This document shows positions 1-7,973 of a stretch of DNA of 64,000 nucleotides, piece after piece. The stretch's first letter is position 1. The number at the start of each line of letters is the position of its first letter. The stretch is from Mycolicibacterium aromaticivorans JS19b1 = JCM 16368. Its GTDB lineage: Bacteria > Actinomycetota > Actinomycetes > Mycobacteriales > Mycobacteriaceae. Both the position numbers and the translations under genes were made by a program. The notes beneath the pieces are model-generated. The model did no database searches, was not told the DNA's origin, and saw only the letters and a program-made list of their open reading frames with translations. Location: positions 2,976,001 to 3,040,000 of the forward strand of contig NZ_JALN02000001.1 of the NCBI RefSeq assembly GCF_000559085.1. The letters are read 5' to 3'.

Positions 1-1118
1 AGACCGGCGAGCCGGGCGAGCGCAATGGCGCGTTCGTCACCAACCTCGAACACAAGATGGGACTGAAGGCCTCGGCCACCACCGAACTCAGCCTGGGCCT
101 GAACGGTAAGCCGGCCATCGGCTGGCTGGTGGGCGATGTGCACAACGGCATAGCCCAGATGTTCAAGGTCATCGAGTACGCACGAATGTTCGTGGGCACC
201 AAGGCGATTGCGACGCTGTCCACCGGTTACCTCAATGCGCTGGAGTATGCCAAGACCAGGGTGCAGGGCGCCGACCTGACCCAGATGACCGACAAGACGG
301 CACCTCGGGTGACGATCATTCATCACCCCGATGTGCGACGTGCCCTGATGACGCAGAAGGCGTACGCCGAAGGGCTGCGCGCGCTCTACCTCTACACCGC
401 GGCACACCAGGATCCTGCGGTGGCACAGATCGTTTCGGGTGCCGACGCCTCGATGGCCGAGCGGGTCAACGATCTGCTGCTGCCGATCGTCAAGGGTGTC
501 GGCTCCGAACGCGCCTACCAGTGCCTGACCGAGTCGCTGCAGACGTTCGGCGGATCCGGCTTCCTGCAGGACTACCCGATCGAGCAGTACATCCGCGACG
601 CCAAGATCGACTCGCTCTACGAGGGCACCACCGCCATCCAGGCCCAGGACTTCTTCTTCCGCAAGATCGCCCGGGACCAGGGTGGGGCACTGGGGCATGT
701 CGTCACCCAGATCGAGAAGTTCGTCGACAGCCCCGACCCGCGGCCCGAGCTGGCCGCCGCGCGCGCATCGCTGACCGACGCGCTGGACAACGTGCGCGCG
801 GTCGCGACCGTGATGACCGGTTATCTGCTGGGGGCGCAAGAGGATGCTCGCGAGCTCTACCGGGTGGGACTGGAATCGGTCGGCTTCCTCCTCGCCGTCG
901 GCGACCTGCTGATCGGCTGGTTCCTGTTGCGCCAGGCCGAGATCGCGCTACACGCACTCGACGGCGACCCGGATCCGCGTGAGCAGGATTTCTACCGCGG
1001 CAAGGTGGCGGTGGCGAAGTTCTTCGCCGGCAACGTGCTGCCGCGGCTGGCCGCCGAGCGGAAGGTCGCGGAGTCGATCGACGTGTCGATCATGGACCTG
1101 CCCGAAGAGGCCTTCTGA
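1..1118 (+). CDS. FadE5-type acyl-CoA dehydrogenase, C-terminal part (cut by window start)
   Basis: A flavin-dependent acyl-CoA dehydrogenase, expected to introduce the 2,3-double bond into an acyl-CoA. The frame is open from base 3, so roughly the first 240 residues lie outside the window and 371 residues are visible. These parallel the complete FadE5 at 32453-34288: both carry [14 protein letters not shown] and [15 protein letters not shown] in the same order and end in an EEAF/EAAF tail. The C-terminal 150 residues diverge, so this is an older paralogue rather than a recent copy. A MaoC-type hydratase follows after 53 bp on the same strand, so the pair could perform dehydrogenation and then hydration. 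The acyl substrate cannot be read from the sequence. Confidence 0.9.
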   Translation, partial: TGEPGERNGAFVTNLEHKMGLKASATTELSLGLNGKPAIGWLVGDVHNGIAQMFKVIEYARMFVGTKAIATLSTGYLNALEYAKTRVQGADLTQMTDKTAPRVTIIHHPDVRRALMTQKAYAEGLRALYLYTAAHQDPAVAQIVSGADASMAERVNDLLLPIVKGVGSERAYQCLTESLQTFGGSGFLQDYPIEQYIRDAKIDSLYEGTTAIQAQDFFFRKIARDQGGALGHVVTQIEKFVDSPDPRPELAAARASLTDALDNVRAVATVMTGYLLGAQEDARELYRVGLESVGFLLAVGDLLIGWFLLRQAEIALHALDGDPDPREQDFYRGKVAVAKFFAGNVLPRLAAERKVAESIDVSIMDLPEEAF

Positions 1119-1171
1119 GCGTCGGTCAAGATGGCGAGACCAACCGGTGGGATTGACGAGGAAGGGACCCC

Positions 1172-1630
1172 ATGAAGGTGATCACGTCCATCGACGACGC
1201 GGCGTCCGCGGTCGGCGAGGAGCTCGGCGTCAGCGAGTGGCTGCAGATCGATCAGAAGCGCATCAATGACTTCGCCGACGCGACCGGGGATCATCAGTGG
1301 ATCCACGTGGATGTGGAGAAGGCCAAGGCCGAAAGCCCTTACGGCACACCGATTGCGCACGGTTTCCTGACGCTGTCGCTGGTTCCCGCACTGTCCAAGG
1401 ACAACTTCCGCATCGAGAACGCGAAGATGGCGATCAACTACGGACTCAACAAGGTTCGGTTCGTGGCGGCCGTCCCGGTGGACAGCAGCATCCGGGTGCG
1501 GTCCGAACTCGTCGGCGCCGACAAGGTCGACGACAACACCGTCAACCTGACCGTCAAGCACACCATCGAGATCGACGGTGTCGACAAGCCCGCCGCCGTC
1601 GCCGAGATGATCGTCCGCGCGCTCTTCTAA
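1172..1630 (+). CDS. MaoC-type (R)-specific enoyl-thioester hydratase, HtdZ-like
   Basis: A 152-residue single hot-dog protein expected to hydrate a 2-enoyl-CoA (or dehydrate the 3-hydroxyacyl thioester). The catalytic hydratase-2 signature is clear: DATGDHQWIHVD around residues 36-47, with Asp40 and His45 as the likely pair, followed by GTPIAHGF. The INYGLNKVRF segment and the length match the mycobacterial HtdZ (Rv0130) family. The ATG is preceded by a GAGGAAGGGA ribosome site. It follows an acyl-CoA dehydrogenase and ends at a strong hairpin shared with the convergent aldehyde dehydrogenase. Assignment to the family is secure; chain-length preference is unknown. Confidence 0.85.
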   Translation: MKVITSIDDAASAVGEELGVSEWLQIDQKRINDFADATGDHQWIHVDVEKAKAESPYGTPIAHGFLTLSLVPALSKDNFRIENAKMAINYGLNKVRFVAAVPVDSSIRVRSELVGADKVDDNTVNLTVKHTIEIDGVDKPAAVAEMIVRALF

Positions 1631-1643
1631 CCAGACACGAAAA

Positions 1644-1672
1644 AGCCCCGACACGCTCGCGCGTGCGGGGCT
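1644..1672. terminator. Bidirectional hairpin terminator between convergent genes
   Basis: AGCCCCG plus ACACGC (1644-1656) pairs with GCGTGCGGGGCT (1661-1672), with one bulged base and a 4-nt loop. It is flanked by an A-run on the left and TTCTT on the right, so it resembles an intrinsic terminator from both directions. It lies exactly between the MaoC gene (+) and the aldehyde dehydrogenase (-). Confidence 0.75.
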
Positions 1673-1687
1673 TCTTCGTGTGACCGG

Positions 1688-3181
1688 CTATTCGGGGGTG
1701 TACCCGAACGGCAGCAGCACGCTCTTGGCCTGGGTGTACGCCTCGATACCCTCGGGCCCGTTCTCCCGGCCGATGCCGGAGTTCTTGTAGCCACCGAACG
1801 GCGAACCCGGATCGAACGCGTACATGTTGACCGCGTAGGTACCGGTGCGGATCTGGGCGGCGATCTTCATCGCCTTGTCGTTGTCGGTGGTGTAGACCGA
1901 ACCGGCCAGACCGTAGACGGAGTCGTTCGCGATGCGGACGGCATCCTCTTCGGTCTCGTAGGGGATCACCGCCAGGACGGGTCCAAAGATCTCCTCCTGC
2001 GCGATCGTCATCGAATTGTCGACGTCGGCGAAGACCGTCGGCTGCACAAACCAGCCGCCGTCGAGCCCCTCGGGACGCTCACCGCCGGTGACCAGGCGGG
2101 CGCCTTCCTCGACACCCTTCTTGATGTAGCCCTCGACCCGCTCGCGCTGCTTCTCGCTGATCAGCGGGCCGATCATGGCGCCAGGGTTGTCGGGCAGTCC
2201 GATGGGCATGGCCGCGACGGCGGCGGACAACTTCTCCACGACCTCGTCGTAGCGTGAGCGCGGCGCGAGGATGCGGGTCTGGCCGACACATGCCTGCCCG
2301 CAGTTCATCAGTCCGGAGAAGACCAGCATCGGCAACGTCGAGTCCAGGTCGGCGTCCTCGAGGATGATCGCGGCCGACTTGCCGCCCAGCTCCAAGGTGC
2401 ACGGCTTGAGCTTCTCGGCGGCGATCTTGGCGATCTCCTTGCCGACACCGCTGGACCCGGTGAAGGTGAACTTGTCGATCTCGGGGTTGGCGGTCAGGGC
2501 GCGGCCGGTCTCGGGTCCACCGGGCACCACCGACAGGACGCCTTCCGGCAGGCCGGCCTCGGCGAAGACGTCCGCCATCGCGAACAGCGACAGCGGGGTC
2601 TCCGCGGCAGGCTTCACGACGATGGTGCAGCCGGCCAGCAGCGCGGGGCCCAGCTTGTTGGCGGCCAGGAAGAACGGGACGTTCCACGCGGTGACGGCGG
2701 CGACCACGCCGATCGGCTCGCGCAGCACCATCGTGGTGCCGTACACACCGTCGCGGAAGTCGCGCCAGGTGAACTTGTCGGCGGCGCCGGCGAAGTACTG
2801 GAACGACGACATCGCGGCGCCGTACTGCATCATGTCGACGATCGTCGGCGGCTGGCCGGTCTCGGCGGCCAGCAGGAACTTGAACTCCTCGGCCCGCTCT
2901 TCGAGGATCTTGACGGCGCGGCCCAGGATCTCGCCGCGCTCGGCGGGCGACATCTGCGGCCACGGGCCTTCGTCGAACGCCTTGCGGGCGGCGGCGCAGG
3001 CGGCGTCGACGTCGGCCTTGGCGGCCAGCGGCACCGTGCCGACCAGTTCGCCGGTGGCGGGGGATTGCACTTCAATGACCTCGGAGGTGGACGGTTCGGT
3101 CCACTTGCCGCCGATGAACAGCTTGTCCCACTCAGTTTTGAACTTCGTGCCCGAAATTGTGCCCTGTGTCATGACCGTCAC
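1688..3181 (-). CDS. NAD(P)-dependent aldehyde dehydrogenase (Rv0223c-like)
   Basis: A 497-residue aldehyde dehydrogenase that oxidises an aldehyde to the acid with NAD(P). All core elements are present: AWNVPF (Asn167, oxyanion hole), FTFTGSSGVGKEI (cofactor loop, about 239-251), TLELGGKS (general base Glu264) and NCGQACVGQTR with nucleophile Cys298. The C-terminal PFGGYKNSGIGRENG is also typical. The start is ambiguous: GTG at 3181 or ATG at 3172. It lies 1 bp downstream of the methyltransferase gene and is probably cotranscribed with it, as in M. tuberculosis Rv0224c-Rv0223c. A role for the aldehyde made by the diol dehydratase encoded 4 kb away is only a guess. Confidence 0.9.
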   Translation of the reverse strand: MTVMTQGTISGTKFKTEWDKLFIGGKWTEPSTSEVIEVQSPATGELVGTVPLAAKADVDAACAAARKAFDEGPWPQMSPAERGEILGRAVKILEERAEEFKFLLAAETGQPPTIVDMMQYGAAMSSFQYFAGAADKFTWRDFRDGVYGTTMVLREPIGVVAAVTAWNVPFFLAANKLGPALLAGCTIVVKPAAETPLSLFAMADVFAEAGLPEGVLSVVPGGPETGRALTANPEIDKFTFTGSSGVGKEIAKIAAEKLKPCTLELGGKSAAIILEDADLDSTLPMLVFSGLMNCGQACVGQTRILAPRSRYDEVVEKLSAAVAAMPIGLPDNPGAMIGPLISEKQRERVEGYIKKGVEEGARLVTGGERPEGLDGGWFVQPTVFADVDNSMTIAQEEIFGPVLAVIPYETEEDAVRIANDSVYGLAGSVYTTDNDKAMKIAAQIRTGTYAVNMYAFDPGSPFGGYKNSGIGRENGPEGIEAYTQAKSVLLPFGYTPE

Positions 3182-3182
3182 A

Positions 3183-3989
3183 CTACCTACTGGAGACAGA
3201 AACTAGAACCTGTTCATTTCGGGGAATCGGCGGCTGCAGCACCAGCACCAGGTTGCTCACCAGGAACTCCCGTACGCCGGGCAGGCCGGTCAGCCCCCAG
3301 GCCCATCGCGGGTGGTAGCGCGGGAATGCCGCGACGAGTGCCCCGGTACCCGCCGCCCAGCGCAGGCCTGCGGCCGCGGACACGGCGAATAGCGACGACC
3401 CGTAGTTGTTCTTCGGCGGGTGGCCGTGCTTGCGGGTGTAGCGGGCGGCGGCCCGGGCCCCGCCCAGATAGTGCGTAAGACCCATCTCGTGGCCGCCGAA
3501 CGGCCCCAGCCAGACGGTGTAGGACAGGATCGCCAGACCGCCGGGCCGGGTCACCCGCAGCATCTCCGCCCCGAGCCGCCACGGGCGCGGCACGTGCTCG
3601 GCGACATTCGACGACAGGCACACGTCGACACTGCCGTCGGCGAACGGCAATGCCATCCCGGATGCCCGGACGAACGAACCCGGGCCGGACTGCCGGACCT
3701 GCTCGGCGGCGTGCATCTCACTCGGATCCGGTTCGACGCCGACGTAGTTCCAGCCCGATCGGGCGAACGCGGTGGCGTAATAGCCCGGTCCGCCGCCGAC
3801 GTCGACGAGCGTGTGCCCGGCCACCGGACCGTTGACGGCCTGCCACAGGTCGGTGACCATGTCCGCGGTGTCGGCGGCAAGGGCGCCATAGAAGCGGGCG
3901 GGGTCGGACTGTTCGTAGCGGAATTCACTGAGCAGCCGGGTCGATCGGCCCAGCGTCGCGCGCCGGGCGAACAGGTCGGTGACGGCCAT
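3183..3989 (-). CDS. SAM-dependent methyltransferase (Rv0224c-like)
   Basis: A class I Rossmann-fold methyltransferase of 268 residues. Motif I is LVDVGGGPGYYATAF, followed by the acidic GVEPDP that binds the SAM ribose and by the motif-IV region SVDVCLSSNVAEHVPRP. The start at ATG 3989 is chosen over an in-frame upstream codon (4019) because AAGGTGAG sits at the right distance and because M. tuberculosis Rv0224c also begins MAVTD-FARRATL. The substrate is unknown. It is divergent from the GT4 glycosyltransferase and heads an operon with the aldehyde dehydrogenase. Confidence 0.85.
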   Translation of the reverse strand: MAVTDLFARRATLGRSTRLLSEFRYEQSDPARFYGALAADTADMVTDLWQAVNGPVAGHTLVDVGGGPGYYATAFARSGWNYVGVEPDPSEMHAAEQVRQSGPGSFVRASGMALPFADGSVDVCLSSNVAEHVPRPWRLGAEMLRVTRPGGLAILSYTVWLGPFGGHEMGLTHYLGGARAAARYTRKHGHPPKNNYGSSLFAVSAAAGLRWAAGTGALVAAFPRYHPRWAWGLTGLPGVREFLVSNLVLVLQPPIPRNEQVLVSVSSR

Positions 3990-4098
3990 CGGGCTCACCT
4001 TAGTCAGCTCGAAATTCACCCTCGCCAGAGTTGAAACTCACGCTGCGCAGAAAAAGTTCGAGTGCAGAGCTGCAAAAAGTGAAATTCGACCAGCGGAC

Positions 4099-4104
4099 TA
4101 GGCT
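4099..4104 (+). promoter_or_regulatory. Candidate -10 box for a leaderless glycosyltransferase transcript
   Basis: TAGGCT fits the mycobacterial TAnnnT -10 consensus and ends 7 bp before the ATG at 4112, which would place transcription start on or next to the start codon. No Shine-Dalgarno sequence precedes that ATG. No clear -35 box is visible. Confidence 0.4.
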
Positions 4105-4111
4105 GGCGTTG

Positions 4112-5269
4112 ATGTCCACACCCGTTCGCTCCGTCCTGCTGCTGTGCTGGCGGGACACCGGCCACCCGCAGGGTGGCGGCAGCGAAACCTACGTCCAGCG
4201 CATCGGCACGCTGCTGGCCGAATCCGGCATGGATGTGACGCTGCGCACCGCCCGCTACCGCGGCGCTCCCCGCCGCGAACTGGTCGACGGTGTCCGGATC
4301 AGCCGCGGCGGCGGGCCCTACAGCGTGTACATCTGGGCAGGGCTGGCCATGGTCGCCGCCCGGTTCGGGCTAGGACCGCTGCGCCGCGTGCGTCCCGACG
4401 TCGTGATCGACACCCAGAACGGGGTGCCCTTCCTTGCCCGGCTCGCCTTCGGCCGCCGGGTCGCCGTCTTGGTGCACCACTGCCACCGTGAACAGTGGCC
4501 GGTGGCCGGTCGCTTCTTCGGCAGGCTGGGCTGGCTGGTCGAATCGTGGCTCTCGCCGCGCATGCACCGGCACAACCAGTACGTCACCGTCTCCCTGCCG
4601 TCGGCGCGCGACCTGTCCGACCTCGGCATCGACGCCGGACGGATTGCCGTGGTGCGCAACGGGCTCGACGACGCTCCGCCGGAAACCCTGACCGCGCAAC
4701 GGTCCTCGACACCCCGGGTTGTGGTGTTGTCACGACTGGTGCCGCACAAGCAGATCGAGGACGCATTGGACGCGGTCGCCGAGTTGCGGCCCCGCGTCGA
4801 CGGCCTGCACCTGGACATCGTCGGCGGCGGCTGGTGGCACGACCGCCTGGTGGAGCGGGCCGAGTACCTCGGCATCTCCGACGCGGTCACCTTCCACGGT
4901 CATGTGGACGACCACACCAAACACGCTGTGGTGCAACGGTCCTGGGTGCATGTGCTGCCGTCGCGCAAAGAGGGTTGGGGTCTTGCCGTCATCGAGGCCG
5001 CCCAGCACGGTGTGCCGACCATCGGCTACCGGTCCTCGGGTGGTCTCACCGACTCGGTCATCGACGGAGTCACCGGCGTGCTGGCTGACGATCACCACGA
5101 TCTGGTGGATCGCCTGGAACGCCTGCTGGCGGACCACGTTCTGCGTGACGAGCTCGGCGCCAAGGCCAAGGCCCGCAGCCGGGACTTCTCCTGGCAGCAG
5201 AGCGCCGACGCCATGCGCACCGTCCTGGAGTCGGTGCATGCCGGCGGTCGGGTCAGCGGCGTCATCTAG
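4112..5269 (+). CDS. GT4-family glycosyltransferase (Rv0225-like)
   Basis: A retaining glycosyltransferase of 385 residues with two Rossmann domains. The N-terminal domain has QGGGSETYVQRIG (acceptor-side glycine loop). The C-terminal domain has VVLSRLVPHKQIEDALDAV and the nucleotide-sugar E-x7-E motif in SRKEGWGLAVIEAAQHG. No membrane segment or signal peptide is visible, so it should act on the cytoplasmic face. An in-frame start at 4031 is possible, but its 27 extra residues look non-homologous and the TAGGCT box favours the ATG at 4112. In M. tuberculosis the equivalent gene adjoins Rv0226c; here a dehydratase operon separates them. The neighbours suggest envelope glycan or glycolipid synthesis; donor and acceptor are unknown. 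Confidence 0.85.
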   Translation: MSTPVRSVLLLCWRDTGHPQGGGSETYVQRIGTLLAESGMDVTLRTARYRGAPRRELVDGVRISRGGGPYSVYIWAGLAMVAARFGLGPLRRVRPDVVIDTQNGVPFLARLAFGRRVAVLVHHCHREQWPVAGRFFGRLGWLVESWLSPRMHRHNQYVTVSLPSARDLSDLGIDAGRIAVVRNGLDDAPPETLTAQRSSTPRVVVLSRLVPHKQIEDALDAVAELRPRVDGLHLDIVGGGWWHDRLVERAEYLGISDAVTFHGHVDDHTKHAVVQRSWVHVLPSRKEGWGLAVIEAAQHGVPTIGYRSSGGLTDSVIDGVTGVLADDHHDLVDRLERLLADHVLRDELGAKAKARSRDFSWQQSADAMRTVLESVHAGGRVSGVI

Positions 5270-5325
5270 CCCGACGGCATTAAACTCACAGCTGATTCCC
5301 GGCTTCACCGTGTGACGATCCCGGG

Positions 5326-5790
5326 ATGTCCAAAATCTACGAGTACGTTCGCCACCCTCGCGCGGCAGAGCTTGCGGCGAAAAAGCCGCTCAAGGTGGCG
5401 CACCTCCGCGGCGTCGATCACGAAAATTGGCTGGTGCGCTTCAACGCCAAGTTCGGGCTGAGGATCACCGTGGTGGTCGGCACCATGTGGACCGCTTACC
5501 TTTTCACGTTGCTTGCGCTGTTCGCGCTGCCCGACGCGATCAAGCAGGGGACGTATTTCGTGGTGGTGTGGCTGTCCAGCAGCTTCCTTCAGTTGGTGCT
5601 GCTGCCGATCATCATCGTCGGGCAGAACATTCAAGCCAAGGCCACCGATACTCGCGCCGCCGAAACCTACAAGGACGCCGAGGCAGTCCTGAAGGAGGCG
5701 GCGATGATCCAGGATCACCTCTGCAAACAGGACGAACTGATCTCCCGGATCCTCGACCAGATCGGGCCGCTGGCTCCGAAAGCCGGTTAG
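5326..5790 (+). CDS. Small membrane protein, DUF1003-like
   Basis: A 154-residue protein with two hydrophobic helices (about residues 48-70 and 80-100), followed by a charged helix (104-150) with coiled-coil-like heptads. The stretch LVLLPIIIVGQNIQAKATDTRA resembles the end of the second helix and the QN element of DUF1003 proteins, but the N-terminal part is not typical, so the family call is tentative. No function is known. It stands alone on the plus strand, and its stop is immediately followed by convergent dehydratase-operon DNA. Confidence 0.6.
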   Translation: MSKIYEYVRHPRAAELAAKKPLKVAHLRGVDHENWLVRFNAKFGLRITVVVGTMWTAYLFTLLALFALPDAIKQGTYFVVVWLSSSFLQLVLLPIIIVGQNIQAKATDTRAAETYKDAEAVLKEAAMIQDHLCKQDELISRILDQIGPLAPKAG

Positions 5791-6005
5791 TGCGAGGTGT
5801 TCTCGCGTGCGCTGATCAGTGCGACGAAGTGTTGTGCCGCCACATCGACACCGGCGTCGTCGTTGGTACCGGTCAGATCGAGCGGCAGCCCCCGCATCCC
5901 CGGCAGGCCTAGTCGCGCCAGAGCCGCCCGAGGCGGTAGATCAAGCGCCTTCGGCGTGAAGGTGAACCAGCCCGGAGGCGACGGCATACCGAGGCCCGTG
6001 TGCAC
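5787..6005 (-). CDS. Doubtful small ORF after the dehydratase reactivase gene
   Basis: A possible 72-residue product starting at GTG 6005 (or ATG 5987) inside the end of the reactivase gene and stopping at 5787. The last 50 codons lie outside the reactivase gene; 37 of them have G or C in the third position (74%), below the surrounding genes but above random. It has no recognisable similarity to the reactivase small subunit, which is about 120 residues. It could be an unannotated short protein or chance. Confidence 0.2.
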   Translation of the reverse strand: MHTGLGMPSPPGWFTFTPKALDLPPRAALARLGLPGMRGLPLDLTGTNDDAGVDVAAQHFVALISARENTSH

Positions 6006-7641
6006 CGTCGACGTTCGCCCGGCCGACGGCCACCGGAACCGAGCGCAGCGACTCGCCGACCGTCCGCAACAGTTCGTCGTCCAACGCTCCGCCGCCGGCC
6101 AGCACCAGTGCGACGGGCGGCTGCTCGAACGCCTTCAGACAGCGCGCGATGTTGGCAGCCACGGTCTGCTGCTTGACCGCCAACCGCAGGCTGCGCCACT
6201 CCTCGGCGGCCAGCCGGTTGGAGAACGGCACCAGTCCGGCGTTGCCGCGGGTGCACAACCGGCCGATCGCTTCGGGCGGGGCGGGTGCGTCCAGAAACAC
6301 CCGGCGGCCGTCCTCCTCGTGAGCGATGTGCGGCCCCTCCACCCGGATGGCCGGTGAACGCTTGATCTGCTCGGCCAGTGCCCGTGGCACTCCGAGAGTT
6401 GCCGCGACCGCGGTGGTGATGGCCTCACCGGCACCGGCAGCGACCACTTCCTGGTTCTCGCCGATCAGGTCGATGGTCCCGCCGCCGATATCGCAGACGA
6501 TCGACCCCGGCGGCAGATGGGGGGTGGTCTGTGCGCCGCGCGCGGCCGCCCACGGTTCCGACGCGATGGTGCGAGCCGGGCGGTCACACAGCTCCGTCAG
6601 CGTGGCGGCTGCGTCGGCCACCTCATCGGCGGCCAGCAGCGCGACCACCGTTCCGCTGGTCTCCGCCACTCCGCGGCGCAGCCAGGCTCCGTCGTCGATG
6701 GCCTTCAGGCTCGTGAAGTAGGCGTCGTCGACCGTGATTCCGGATGCGGCCGAGGGCAGTGCGGCCAGGCGCACCGCCACCACGGTGCCGGGCGGCCGGA
6801 CCCGCAGCAGACTTTCGGCCTCGGCCGGCGAATAGCGCCGCACGACGCCGTCCACGCGACATTCCGCATAGTCGTCGTCGGCGGACGGCGGCTCGGGTTC
6901 TCCATCACGCAGAGTCACCGCGATGGCCGGTGAATCCGCCAATTCGCGGGTGAACTCGGCGATCTGGTGAATGTGCTCGTGGGCCACCCCCAGCGCCGCG
7001 GACAGCGCGAGCGGGTCGGCCAGCGCCCGATACGACCGCCCTTGCGCCACCACCTCGATCGCCACCGGCGCGCCCGGTCGCAAACCGGTGAGGTCGACTT
7101 CGTCGACGACCGGGATGCCTGCGGGTATCCGGTTGGCGATCAGCACGGCTTCGTCGCGCTCGACGATCACCCCGGCGATGTGCCATCCGCGTTCGACGGC
7201 TTCGCTGATCTGTCCTGCCGCGATCTCGAAATCAACTGTCGCGCCGACCGATACGATCGCCGATCCGGCCACCGCCGGTCCGGTGACGTCGGCAAGCGGT
7301 ACGTGCACGCCAACGGCTGATCCCGCCCCGGCCGGCGTGCTGGCGCTGGGCCTGCGCAGACTTCGCACCGGGCAGTGCGGCGGTGTCGGTGGCGGCAGTG
7401 GTGCGGTGGCGGTGTCCACCGGCCGCAAAACCGACAGCACCACCTCGTCGACCGTGCACTCTGCCTGCACCTCGAGTTTGTGCAATAGTGCTGCCGCGCC
7501 GGCAAGGGATTCCCGAGATCCCTTGCGCCCCCGGGTCGGCGCCTGTCCGTGGCATAAGGGTTCCACTGAGCCGGACGACGTCCGGGCGATGACGATCTCG
7601 GTGGTGTGGTTTCCGACGTCGATTCCGGCCACCACGCTCAA
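5941..7641 (-). CDS. Diol/glycerol dehydratase-reactivating factor, large subunit
   Basis: A 566-residue molecular chaperone of the actin/Hsp70 ATPase fold. It exchanges damaged adenosylcobalamin for intact cofactor in diol dehydratase. The N-terminal phosphate loop VVAGIDVGNHTTEIVIA and the second phosphate motif SIVCDIGGGTIDLIGE are clear, and LVLAGGGALDDEL near residue 530 fits the adenosine motif. The proposed start is TTG 7641, overlapping the small-subunit stop by 4 bp, with AGGGG 9 nt upstream; GTG 7635 is an alternative. Family members are about 600 residues, so it is near full length. The partner small subunit is not recognisable in this window. Confidence 0.85.
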   Translation of the reverse strand: MSVVAGIDVGNHTTEIVIARTSSGSVEPLCHGQAPTRGRKGSRESLAGAAALLHKLEVQAECTVDEVVLSVLRPVDTATAPLPPPTPPHCPVRSLRRPSASTPAGAGSAVGVHVPLADVTGPAVAGSAIVSVGATVDFEIAAGQISEAVERGWHIAGVIVERDEAVLIANRIPAGIPVVDEVDLTGLRPGAPVAIEVVAQGRSYRALADPLALSAALGVAHEHIHQIAEFTRELADSPAIAVTLRDGEPEPPSADDDYAECRVDGVVRRYSPAEAESLLRVRPPGTVVAVRLAALPSAASGITVDDAYFTSLKAIDDGAWLRRGVAETSGTVVALLAADEVADAAATLTELCDRPARTIASEPWAAARGAQTTPHLPPGSIVCDIGGGTIDLIGENQEVVAAGAGEAITTAVAATLGVPRALAEQIKRSPAIRVEGPHIAHEEDGRRVFLDAPAPPEAIGRLCTRGNAGLVPFSNRLAAEEWRSLRLAVKQQTVAANIARCLKAFEQPPVALVLAGGGALDDELLRTVGESLRSVPVAVGRANVDGAHGPRYAVASGLVHLHAEGA

Positions 7642-7973
7642 CGCAGCAGACCCCTGCGTTGGTAGACGGCTGCGGCGTGACGCACCAGTTCGGCACACCG
7701 GGTCGCGCCGCGCGCTTCCAAGGCGGCCGCGAGCGCGTCCAGTTCCGGCGCCGTCGACCGGTGCGGACGCAGTGCCTCGTAGAGCTTCATCACCTCGTCG
7801 TCGCCCATCGTTGCCAATTCGGCTGCACGGAGGAAGTTCTCGGCCAGTTGCGGATTGCCGCCCGCCGCGGCGACATCAGCCTGGTGAACCAGCGCCGCCG
7901 GCTCCATCCGCAGATCCGCCAACGTGAGCTTGCCGTCGACGGCGGCCGCCACGGTGAAACGATCCTCGATCAT
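7638..7973 (-). CDS. Diol/glycerol dehydratase small (gamma) subunit
   Basis: A 111-residue helical protein resembling the gamma subunit of B12-dependent diol dehydratase. Motifs include LTLADLRMEPAALVHQADVA and NPQLAENFLRAAELATMGDDEVMKLYEALRP, the region that wraps the large subunit. It is shorter than the enteric PduE (about 170 residues) because the N-terminal extension used for microcompartment targeting is missing. Its ATG overlaps the stop of the fused large-medium gene (ATGA), and the reactivase start overlaps its own stop, so the three genes are translationally coupled. Confidence 0.85.
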   Translation of the reverse strand: MIEDRFTVAAAVDGKLTLADLRMEPAALVHQADVAAAGGNPQLAENFLRAAELATMGDDEVMKLYEALRPHRSTAPELDALAAALEARGATRCAELVRHAAAVYQRRGLLR

